DNA from: Oscillospiraceae bacterium | Lineage (GTDB): Bacteria; Bacillota; Clostridia; WRCU01 | Length of the DNA: 7,977 bases | Assembly: GCA_009783805.1 (NCBI GenBank) | Contig: WRCU01000057.1 | Span: 1-7,977, forward strand | Reading direction: 5' to 3' | Shown here: positions 1 through 5,463 of the stretch, piece after piece | How positions within the stretch are numbered: the stretch's first letter is position 1 | Layout of the letters: each line of letters begins with the position of its first letter | Position numbers and translations under genes: made by a program | Notes under the pieces: generated by a model | Databases searched by the model: none | What the model was told of the DNA's origin: nothing | Seen by the model: only the letters and a program-made list of their open reading frames with translations

Positions 1-60
1 ATCTAAAACGATATTCAGGCATATAATACCAGAACTAGGACAGTCAGTCAATAGCCTCAC

Positions 61-70
61 TAAAATTTTA
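61..70. repeat. 10-bp palindrome TAAAATTTTA downstream of the DUF4143 gene
   Basis: A perfect A+T-only palindrome lies 8 bp beyond the stop of the minus-strand ATPase gene. Positions 1-77 are otherwise A+T-rich sequence with no gene, hairpin terminator or target-site repeat that I can identify. In such DNA a palindrome of this kind is common. Confidence 0.25.
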
Positions 71-77
71 ACTTATT

Positions 78-1292
78 TCATATGATCCATATAGGCACAT
101 AATAATTGTCGTTATTAATAGGGTACACGTTATCAGTCATGCAAATGACGCCACCCGTGCCGACTTTCCTCCCGGCCTTCGTTATAGAATTGAAGTGCCG
201 AACCGCGCCCCGGTTAGGCGATGCCGTCTTCTTGATTTCAAATGGATATAACGTACCGTCCGCCTCTATGACTAGGTCGATTTCCTTTTGATCGGTATCG
301 CGGTAGTGGAATATGGGCGGACGCTTCCCTATATTATAATAACTTTTAATGATCTCACTTACGGCATATGTCTCAAAGAATTGCCCCGTCATGGCGGATA
401 CTTCCAATGTATCCGACGAATTCCATCTCGTCAGGTACGCGCATAATCCGGTATCCATAAAATACATCTTTGGCGACTTGACGATTCTCTTAAGCATGTT
501 ATCGAAGTACGGTTCAATCAAGGTTACTATACCGCTGGTCACCAATATGGATAGCCAGCTTTTCGCGGTTGGCGCGGTAATCCCCACGTCCTTGGCAAGC
601 TCAGCGTAGTTCAACAAGCCTCCGGTCCTCGCCGCGCATGCCCTCATGAACCGAAGGAATGCCATTTCGTCCCCCACACGCGTTAAGTCCCTGACATCCC
701 TTTGCAAATAGGTTTCAATATATGAGCCGAAAAACAACTCACGGTCAAAAGCCCCGGTATGGGAGCGGGGAAACGAACCCACGAATATACGCCGATACAC
801 TTCCTCTAAGCCAATAGGCTTACGTACCTTAGAACGCTCAAGCCATTCGGACGGATCACCGGTAAAGGCCCCACCAGGCACGCCGCCGATCTCATTTATG
901 GACAGCCCTTGCATCGGTATGATCGCTACCCGGCCGGCTAGGCTCTCACTGGCCTGCCTCATCATATGGAACATCTGAGAGCCGGTCAGCCAATAATCCC
1001 CATTACGCTTGTCTCGGTCCACCCGTATCTTTATGTATGGAAGCAACCCTTTCGCGTATTGGAACTCATCGATTAATAATGGCGGCGGAAACCTTTGCAA
1101 AAAAAGCTCCGGCTCGCTTTGCGCCATCTCCCGATTTATGCTTGAGTCCAGGGAGACATAGCCGCGCCCCTCATGCGCCAGCCTTTCCAACAAGGTCGTC
1201 TTGCCGACTTGACGAGGCCCGGTAACCATCACTACCGGAAACATCGTCGAAGCCCTTGTGACGACCTTTTCCAGGTCACGGTTGATGTACAA
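78..1292 (-). CDS. AAA ATPase with DUF4143 C-terminal domain
   Basis: Predicted P-loop ATPase of the widespread AAA_14/DUF4143 family, whose cellular role is poorly defined. Numbered from the chosen start (404 aa), a Walker A motif GPRQVGKTT lies at residues 25-33, a Walker B motif LLIDE near 72-76 and a sensor-like LTGSQ near 102-106. The C-terminal part has the DUF4143 signature ETYLQRDV near 193-200. A PD-(D/E)XK-like set follows: E307, then EID near 337-339 and EIK near 352-354. I chose the TTG at 1292-1290 because a GGAG lies 8 nt upstream (1304-1301) and the resulting N-terminus (M-Y-I-x-R-x-L-E) is typical of the family. An upstream in-frame TTG at 1310 would add six residues but lies before that GGAG. 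The gene is more A+T-rich than its neighbours and uses more A/T-ending codons, which suggests transfer. It stands alone, with its own upstream promoter. Family assignment is firm; function is unknown. Confidence 0.9.
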   Translation of the reverse strand: MYINRDLEKVVTRASTMFPVVMVTGPRQVGKTTLLERLAHEGRGYVSLDSSINREMAQSEPELFLQRFPPPLLIDEFQYAKGLLPYIKIRVDRDKRNGDYWLTGSQMFHMMRQASESLAGRVAIIPMQGLSINEIGGVPGGAFTGDPSEWLERSKVRKPIGLEEVYRRIFVGSFPRSHTGAFDRELFFGSYIETYLQRDVRDLTRVGDEMAFLRFMRACAARTGGLLNYAELAKDVGITAPTAKSWLSILVTSGIVTLIEPYFDNMLKRIVKSPKMYFMDTGLCAYLTRWNSSDTLEVSAMTGQFFETYAVSEIIKSYYNIGKRPPIFHYRDTDQKEIDLVIEADGTLYPFEIKKTASPNRGAVRHFNSITKAGRKVGTGGVICMTDNVYPINNDNYYVPIWII

Positions 1293-1326
1293 TAAGCAAT
1301 CTCCGTTCAAAATAAAGTATGGTTTT

Positions 1327-1355
1327 ATATTAAACGATGTAACCTATATAATCAA
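1327..1355 (-). promoter_or_regulatory. Candidate sigma-70-type promoter of the DUF4143 ATPase gene
   Basis: On the minus strand TTGATT (1355-1350) and TAATAT (1332-1327) are separated by 17 bp, the optimal spacing, in an A+T-rich stretch 35 bp before the proposed TTG start. Each hexamer matches consensus at four of six positions. TATAAA overlaps the -10 candidate a few bases downstream. This 72-bp gap between hcp and the ATPase gene holds nothing else that I can recognise, and no terminator hairpin for hcp is evident. Confidence 0.4.
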
Positions 1356-1382
1356 GTAAGCGATGCGTTAACTGCCACCTTA

Positions 1383-2960
1383 CTATAATATCCTGGCCAG
1401 GTCCGCCTCCGGCGTGGTGATGGGCGTCAGGCCATGCAGCTCCACGAGTTTTTCCAGCACGTTCGGGGAGATAAAGGCAGGGAGGGTCGGACCGATGTAT
1501 ATGCCCTTGATCCCTAGGGACAGGAGCGTCAGTAGGATGCACACGGCCTTCTGCTCGTACCACGAAAGCACCATCGTGAGCGGCAGGTCGTTGACCCCGC
1601 ACCCGAAGACCTCCGCCAGGGCCATCGCGACCCGCACCGCCCCGTACGCGTCGTTGCACTGGCCCATGTCTACCAATCGGGGAAGAGCCCCTATCGACCC
1701 TAAGTCCAAGTCGTTGAACCGGAACTTGCCGCACGCTAGCGTCAGGATGATCGTATCCTTCGGGGCCCGCCTCACGAAGTCCGCGTAGTAGCCCCGCGAA
1801 GGCTGCGCGCCGTCGCAGCCGCCGATTAAAAATATATGCCTGACCGCGCCCGACCGCACCGCCTCGGCGATGGCCGGCGCCGCGTCGAGGACGGCCCGCC
1901 GCCCGAAGCCCGTGGTCATGGAACCCCCCCCGTTGGCTCCGGTCAGCCTCTTAGCCTCCGGGTAGCCTCCCAGCAGCCTCGCATGATCGATCAACTCCGT
2001 GAAGTCCTTGTGGCCGCCTTCGTCAGCCTCGATGTGCCTAAGCCCGGGGTACCGGACGACGGACGTCGTGTACGCGCGGTCCGCGTACCCTTCCTTCGGG
2101 GGCATGATGCAGTTGGTCGTCCAGAGTATCGGCGCGGGGATATCCTTGAACTCCACTTGCTGGTTGTGCCAGGCGGTGCTGTAGTGGCCCTTGAGCTGCG
2201 CGTGCCTGGCCAGCTTCGGATATCCGTGGGCCGGCAGCATCTCCCCGTGCGTGTATACGCCCACGCCTTTGCCGTCCGTCTGCTCCAGCAGCATCTTAAA
2301 GTCGCGCAGGTCGTGGCCGGTAACCACGATGAGCGGACCGCCTTCCACCACAAGCGGCACAGCCTTGGGCTTGGGATCCCCGTACGCGCCGGTGTTGGCG
2401 GCGTCCAGGAGGGCCATGCACCTAAGGTTCGCGCCCCCGAACTCCGTCAATAGCCTCAGCCAGCCATCGGCGGTATGCCCGTCACCCAACGAGGCCATGC
2501 CCTTCACGAACCACGCGTCCACCTCCGCGTCGCGCATCCCCAGCACCCTGGCATGGTGAGCGTAGGCCGCCATGCCGCGCAGTCCGAAGAGAAGCGTCGA
2601 CCGCAGCGAGCATGCGTCCTTGTCCCCGGAGAACAGCTCTTCGGGCCCCATCGTGGGTCTTCCGCCCAGCCTGGCCCTCCTTTCCTTGATCCGCACGGTC
2701 AGGTCCGCGACGGACCCGGCGTCGAAATTGACGTTGGTTATGCACGTGAAGAGCCCGTCCACCAGCATGTCGACGTAATCGTCCCCATGTCCCGCACCGG
2801 CCTCCATGGCCTTCGCCAAGGCGATCATCTCGCACGTGAGCTCGTCCTGGCCGAGGGCCGTCTCCGGCTTCTTGCCGCATACGCCGGACATTGTGCAGCC
2901 GGACCCCTTGGCAGTCTGCTGGCACTGGAAGCAGAACATCCGCGCTACGTCTCTATCCAT
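1383..2960 (-). CDS. hcp: Hybrid cluster protein (hydroxylamine reductase), class I
   Basis: Cytoplasmic Fe-S-O cluster enzyme. The family reduces hydroxylamine in vitro and is now mainly regarded as a nitric oxide reductase and protein S-nitrosylation factor in anaerobes. At the N-terminus C10, C13, C22 and C28 give C-x2-C-x8-C-x5-C, the class I [4Fe-4S] pattern of strict anaerobes. All eight ligands expected for the hybrid cluster are visible by motif: H215 (GHDL), E240 or its neighbour in HGEML, C284 (TTNC), C382 (GGCDG), C410 (ACGKFRF), C435 (GQCNDA), E469 and K471 (YEQK). Length of 525 aa is normal for class I. The ATG at 2960 has GGAGGG 9 nt upstream (2975-2970); the more usual family N-terminus MFCFQCQ begins at residue 8 and is an alternative start. 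It lies 76 bp downstream of the ferredoxin-like gene on the same strand, with its own leader element, so it may be both read through and separately initiated. Confidence 0.97.
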   Translation of the reverse strand: MDRDVARMFCFQCQQTAKGSGCTMSGVCGKKPETALGQDELTCEMIALAKAMEAGAGHGDDYVDMLVDGLFTCITNVNFDAGSVADLTVRIKERRARLGGRPTMGPEELFSGDKDACSLRSTLLFGLRGMAAYAHHARVLGMRDAEVDAWFVKGMASLGDGHTADGWLRLLTEFGGANLRCMALLDAANTGAYGDPKPKAVPLVVEGGPLIVVTGHDLRDFKMLLEQTDGKGVGVYTHGEMLPAHGYPKLARHAQLKGHYSTAWHNQQVEFKDIPAPILWTTNCIMPPKEGYADRAYTTSVVRYPGLRHIEADEGGHKDFTELIDHARLLGGYPEAKRLTGANGGGSMTTGFGRRAVLDAAPAIAEAVRSGAVRHIFLIGGCDGAQPSRGYYADFVRRAPKDTIILTLACGKFRFNDLDLGSIGALPRLVDMGQCNDAYGAVRVAMALAEVFGCGVNDLPLTMVLSWYEQKAVCILLTLLSLGIKGIYIGPTLPAFISPNVLEKLVELHGLTPITTPEADLARIL

Positions 2961-2969
2961 TTTTTAAAA

Positions 2970-3004
2970 CCCTCCAATTATTTTTTGCATGGCTAAGCTT
3001 ATCC
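2970..3004 (-). promoter_or_regulatory. hcp leader element: TAAGCTTA palindrome and Shine-Dalgarno
   Basis: Minus-strand leader of hcp. TAAGCTTA (3001-2994) forms the centre of a 14-bp near-palindrome, GG-x-TAAGCTTA-x-CC (3004-2991). It is followed 18 nt later by GGAGGG (2975-2970), the ribosome binding site. Block order and spacing closely match the ferredoxin-like gene leader at 3861-3825: both have TAAGCTTA, then GCCAT, CAA, AATTGG and GGG. The palindrome centre is about 37 bp from the start codon here and about 36 bp there. Operator function is inferred from the repetition, not known. Confidence 0.5.
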
Positions 3005-3014
3005 CGCGCATAAG
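2998..3014. repeat. 17-bp dyad CTTAT-N7-ATAAG upstream of hcp
   Basis: CTTAT (2998-3002) and ATAAG (3010-3014) form a perfect 5-bp inverted repeat with a G+C-rich 7-bp spacer. Allowing one mismatch it extends to AGCTTAT and ATAAGGT. It overlaps the TAAGCTTA palindrome in the 76-bp gap between the ferredoxin-like gene and hcp, so it could form part of a composite operator. Arms this short also arise by chance. Confidence 0.25.
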
Positions 3015-3036
3015 GTAACCCATATGATCCATGCGT

Positions 3037-3816
3037 TCATTCATCCAGTACCCTGCCGTCGGTCGATATGACCGCGACCTGCCATGGGATCATCTTTCCG
3101 CAATCCTTCAGCGCCTTTTTGACGGCGTTCTCGATCCCGCCGCAGCACGGCACCTCCATGCGGACGACGGTGACCGACTTTATCTCATTCCCGCTCAGGA
3201 TGGCCGTGAGCTTCTCCGAGTAGTCGCCGGGATCCAACTTCGGGCATCCGATGAGGGTAATCCGCCTCCTCATGTAGGCTGCGTGGAAGTCCCCGAACGC
3301 ATAGGCGGCGCAGTCGGCGGCTATGAGCAGGTGCGAGCCGTCGAGGTACGGGGCCTCCACGGGCACCAGCCTTATCTGGATGGGCCATTGGCTTAGGTGC
3401 GTCTCCGCCCGGCCCACGCCATGCCCCGCGTCCGTCCGCGCGAAGTGGTCGGCCCCCGGCTCCGGATCGGTACGTGGGCGGCTCGGCCCCTCCCCAAGCT
3501 CCGGCCCATTATGGCGTCCCCCGCCCAACGCCTTCGATTGCGTCCCCGGGCATCCGCATGCCAGCGTCTCCGGCTCCCTACATCCCCCCCCCGCCTTGAC
3601 GGCCTCCCCGTCATACGCGGCCGCCTCCCGCTCCTCGAACGTGATCGCACCCGTCGGGCACGCCGGCAGGCAATCCCCCAAGCCGTCGCAGTAGTCGTCG
3701 CGCAAGAGGCTCGCCTTTCCGTCCGCCATTCCGATGGCTCCTTCGTGGCATGCGCTTACGCACAGCCCGCATCCGTCGCACTTCTCCCCATCGATCCTTA
3801 TTATCCGCCTCACCAT
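3037..3816 (-). CDS. 4Fe-4S ferredoxin-type protein, probable Hcp redox partner
   Basis: Iron-sulfur protein of 259 aa often found beside hcp in anaerobes. Residues 1-60 form a bacterial ferredoxin domain. The first motif is C13-x2-C16-x2-C19-x3-C23. The second is C43-x5-C49-x3-C53, lacking the usual cysteine at position 46 (Leu here), so cluster II may have a non-cysteine ligand or be a [3Fe-4S] cluster. A Gly/Pro/Arg-rich linker follows (about 90-140), including C87 and C89. The C-terminal domain (about 141-259) starts at LSQWPIQIRLVP and has further conserved-looking cysteines: C169 (AADC), C191 (IGCPKLD), C224-C225 (VPCCGG) and C239. The ATG at 3816 has GGGGGG 8 nt upstream (3830-3825). 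Adjacency to hcp and the shared leader suggest it delivers electrons to Hcp or senses redox state; that role is inference. There is no signal peptide or membrane segment. Confidence 0.9.
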   Translation of the reverse strand: MVRRIIRIDGEKCDGCGLCVSACHEGAIGMADGKASLLRDDYCDGLGDCLPACPTGAITFEEREAAAYDGEAVKAGGGCREPETLACGCPGTQSKALGGGRHNGPELGEGPSRPRTDPEPGADHFARTDAGHGVGRAETHLSQWPIQIRLVPVEAPYLDGSHLLIAADCAAYAFGDFHAAYMRRRITLIGCPKLDPGDYSEKLTAILSGNEIKSVTVVRMEVPCCGGIENAVKKALKDCGKMIPWQVAVISTDGRVLDE

Positions 3817-3824
3817 TTCGTCAG

Positions 3825-3861
3825 CCCCCCAATTTGACTTGATGGCATAAGCTTACTATCC
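3825..3861 (-). promoter_or_regulatory. Ferredoxin-like gene leader element, matching the hcp leader
   Basis: On the minus strand GGATAG is followed by TAAGCTTA (3855-3848), GCCATC, AAATT and the GGGGGG ribosome binding site (3830-3825). The hcp leader has the same blocks in the same order, with 17 nt here and 18 nt there between TAAGCTTA and the G-rich site. Because the regulator gene diverges from this region, the same palindrome also lies about 54 bp upstream of the regulator start at 3906. It is a plausible shared operator. Confidence 0.5.
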
Positions 3862-3873
3862 TGATGGAAAGGG

Positions 3874-3895
3874 TTTCGTGGTCATAAACACGAAA
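3874..3895. promoter_or_regulatory. 22-bp dyad, candidate Crp/Fnr autoregulatory operator
   Basis: TTTCGTG (3874-3880) and CACGAAA (3889-3895) are perfect 7-bp inverted repeats with an 8-bp spacer. The 22-bp length and outer half-site placement resemble the geometry of CRP-family operators (TGTGA-N6-TCACA). The spacer holds CATAAA (3883-3888), a possible -10 for the regulator, with CTGATG (3861-3866) 16 bp upstream as a weak -35. Binding here, 10-31 bp before the regulator ATG, would be expected to repress. No copy of this dyad is seen at hcp or the flavoprotein gene. Confidence 0.5.
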
Positions 3896-3905
3896 GATAA
3901 AAATT

Positions 3906-4589
3906 ATGGACCTTATCAAAAGATACCTGGATACGGTCAATAGGATCGGGCTGTTCAAGGGCATAGAGGCCGGCGAGCTCGAGCCCATGCTCAGGTGCCT
4001 GGGCGCGGAGATAAGGGACTTCCCCAAGGGCGGCAACGCCATGGTCGCGGGCGATAGGCCCAGCTTCATCGGGGCCGTCCTGACCGGGCGCCTATGCGTC
4101 TTTAGGGACGACCATGACGGCAACCGCCTGTTGGTCGCCGTCATAAAGCCGGGCGAGCTGTTCGGCGAGTCGCTGAGCTGCGCCGGGGTCGACGAGAGCC
4201 CCGTGACGGTCACGGCGGAACTAGATTCGACCATCCTTCGGCTTAACCTCTACCGCATGCTGAGCCTGTGCCCCACGAACTGCCCCCACCATTCGAGCCT
4301 GATCGGGAACATGCTGCGCCTTATCGCCGAGAGGAACCTCTTCCTCCAAGGCCGCATGGAGGTCCTGTGCCTGAAGTCGCTGAGGGCGAAGGTCGTCCGC
4401 TACCTAGGCTCATTCGCGCCCGTGCGGGGGCGGGCCTTCAAGGTGCCGTTGAGCCGGGAGGGCATGGCCGAATACCTGGGCGTCGACCGCAGCGCGCTGT
4501 CCCACGAGCTGGGGCGGATGAGGCGGGAAGGATTGATCGAGTACAGGAAGAACAGCTTCACCGTACTACAGCCTTTGGATGGGCCATGA
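3906..4589 (+). CDS. Crp/Fnr-family transcriptional regulator, HcpR-like by context
   Basis: Cytoplasmic homodimer-type regulator of 227 aa, the usual length. Residues about 15-130 form the cyclic-nucleotide-binding-like beta barrel, with GELFGES at 83-89. A dimerisation helix runs about 130-165. A winged helix-turn-helix at about 165-220 has LSREGMAEYLGVDRSALSHE, with recognition helix near 193-207. Six cysteines (C31, C64, C92, C122, C126, C155) include an LCPTNCPHH segment at 121-129, rich in potential Fe-S, heme or metal ligands. The N-terminal CxxC clusters of FNR are absent. The gene diverges from the ferredoxin-like gene and hcp, so it probably controls them, perhaps in response to NO; HcpR regulators of this family do that in other anaerobes. 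No strong Shine-Dalgarno precedes the ATG, only purine-rich GAAAG, so low expression is likely. The family call is firm; the HcpR role and ligand are inferred. Confidence 0.92.
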   Translation: MDLIKRYLDTVNRIGLFKGIEAGELEPMLRCLGAEIRDFPKGGNAMVAGDRPSFIGAVLTGRLCVFRDDHDGNRLLVAVIKPGELFGESLSCAGVDESPVTVTAELDSTILRLNLYRMLSLCPTNCPHHSSLIGNMLRLIAERNLFLQGRMEVLCLKSLRAKVVRYLGSFAPVRGRAFKVPLSREGMAEYLGVDRSALSHELGRMRREGLIEYRKNSFTVLQPLDGP

Positions 4590-4610
4590 TCGGGATTGGG
4601 TATGCGCAAT

Positions 4611-4654
4611 GCGTATATAGGGTGTATATCAGGCGTATATCGGGCGTATATCAA
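4611..4654. repeat. Four 11-bp tandem repeats, consensus GCGTATATCRG
   Basis: Four head-to-tail copies occur at 4611-4621, 4622-4632, 4633-4643 and 4644-4654: GCGTATATAGG, GTGTATATCAG, GCGTATATCGG and GCGTATATCAA. Each differs from consensus at no more than two or three positions. The 11-bp period is close to one helical turn, so each TATAT core faces the same side of the DNA. The array fills the gap between the regulator stop and the flavoprotein promoter and runs directly into an AAGCTTA core. Possible roles are a multi-site operator, a bendable upstream element or replication slippage. Confidence 0.8.
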
Positions 4655-4698
4655 GCTTACGTCAGGCGGTTACGGATATAAAATACGATGATGGGTGG
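4652..4698 (+). promoter_or_regulatory. Candidate promoter and ribosome binding site of the flavoprotein gene
   Basis: TATAAA (4677-4682) is a five-of-six match to a -10 hexamer. Seventeen bp upstream lies AGCTTA (4654-4659), inside CAAGCTTACG, which repeats the palindrome core seen at hcp and the ferredoxin-like gene. The AAGCTT centre is about 53 bp from the chosen start at 4709, close to the roughly 54 bp seen for the regulator gene. GGTGG (4694-4698) lies 10 nt before ATG 4709. If the cell were an archaeon, the same ATATAAAAT could serve as a TATA box. Confidence 0.4.
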
Positions 4699-4708
4699 CG
4701 GGGCCTGG

Positions 4709-5437
4709 ATGAAAATATTGGTGATCAACGGCACGGAGCATAGAGGCTGCACCCACGCCATGAAGGAAACCTTCCTGGACGTCGTCGGCAGGGACGGCCT
4801 GATGGCTGAAATATGGCTGCCGCGCGACTGCCCGGAATTCTGCCTGGGATGCAAGGCGTGTTTCTACGAAGGCATGGACGCCTGCCCCCATTCGGGGTAC
4901 ACGATCCCCATATGGGACAGGATCATCGAGGCGGACCTGTTCATTTTCACCTCGCCGGTATACGTGTTCCACGTGACGGCGCAGATGAAGGCGCTGCTCG
5001 ACCACCTCGCCACCAAGTGGATGGCGCATACGCCGGATGAGCGGATGTTCGGGAAGCAGGCGGTCATCATCACCAACGCCGCCGGGGCCGGGATGGGCAG
5101 TACGATCAAGGACATAGGCGACAGCCTGCGCTATTGGGGGGTCGCACGGGTCTACCCGATCAAGCTGGGCCTGCATGAGTCCAGGTGGGAGCATGTTACC
5201 GCAAAGAGGAAGGCAAAGTTCATGCGGCAGTGCGAAAAGGTCCGCCGCCGCCTAAGGCCGACCGATAAGGTAAGGCCGTCATTGGGCATCAAGGGCCGGT
5301 TCATGGTCATGCGGATCGCACAAAGGCTGATACACAGGGACTTGATGAAGAGGGGTGAGCCCGAAACCCGCGACCACGCCTATTGGAATGCCAAGGGTTG
5401 GCTCGGCAGGGCTAGGCCGTGGAAGGCGGTAAGGTAA
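4709..5437 (+). CDS. Flavodoxin-fold iron-sulfur flavoprotein
   Basis: NADPH-dependent FMN reductase-like protein of 242 aa. Residues 1-15 (MKILVINGTEHRGCT) form strand 1 and the FMN phosphate loop. C45, C48, C51 and C59 form a compact C-x2-C-x2-C-x7-C motif, as in iron-sulfur flavoproteins (Isf family) of methanogens and clostridia, where it binds a [4Fe-4S] cluster. TSPVYVFHVTAQMKALLDH (81-99) is the typical FMN/dimer segment, and ITNAAGAGMG (121-130) follows strand 4. The C-terminal tail from about 163 is very basic. Two in-frame ATGs at 4688 and 4691 would add seven or six residues. ATG 4709 is preferred because it begins the fold directly and has GGTGG 10 nt upstream. The gene is codirectional with the regulator, 119 bp downstream, separated by tandem repeats. 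A role as an electron donor or as a detoxifying O2, peroxide or NO reductase is inferred from family and neighbours. Confidence 0.9.
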   Translation: MKILVINGTEHRGCTHAMKETFLDVVGRDGLMAEIWLPRDCPEFCLGCKACFYEGMDACPHSGYTIPIWDRIIEADLFIFTSPVYVFHVTAQMKALLDHLATKWMAHTPDERMFGKQAVIITNAAGAGMGSTIKDIGDSLRYWGVARVYPIKLGLHESRWEHVTAKRKAKFMRQCEKVRRRLRPTDKVRPSLGIKGRFMVMRIAQRLIHRDLMKRGEPETRDHAYWNAKGWLGRARPWKAVR

Positions 5438-5463
5438 GCCATTCCAGGGACCATGCCGCCCAT

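Noticed and set aside
1836..2453. 205-codon plus-strand open frame opposite hcp
   Set aside because: It is antisense to a fully conserved hcp, has no ribosome binding site and low-complexity Arg/Pro/Val-rich composition; long antisense frames are expected in G+C-rich genes.
79..3032. CATATGATCCAT at 79-90 and 3021-3032 as possible insertion-flanking repeats
   Set aside because: A 12-bp match somewhere in 8 kb is expected by chance, the first copy overlaps the ATPase stop codon, and no mobile-element gene lies between.
3397..3837. 146-codon plus-strand frame opposite the ferredoxin-like gene
   Set aside because: Arg/Pro/Ala-rich shadow of a gene with clear cysteine motifs; no supporting start signal.
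4670..5194. 174-codon minus-strand frame opposite the flavoprotein gene
   Set aside because: Antisense shadow, with no recognisable domain and no ribosome binding site.
5438..5463. Bidirectional terminator between the convergent flavoprotein and phosphotransferase genes
   Set aside because: The 26-bp gap has no convincing stem and no T-run on either strand.
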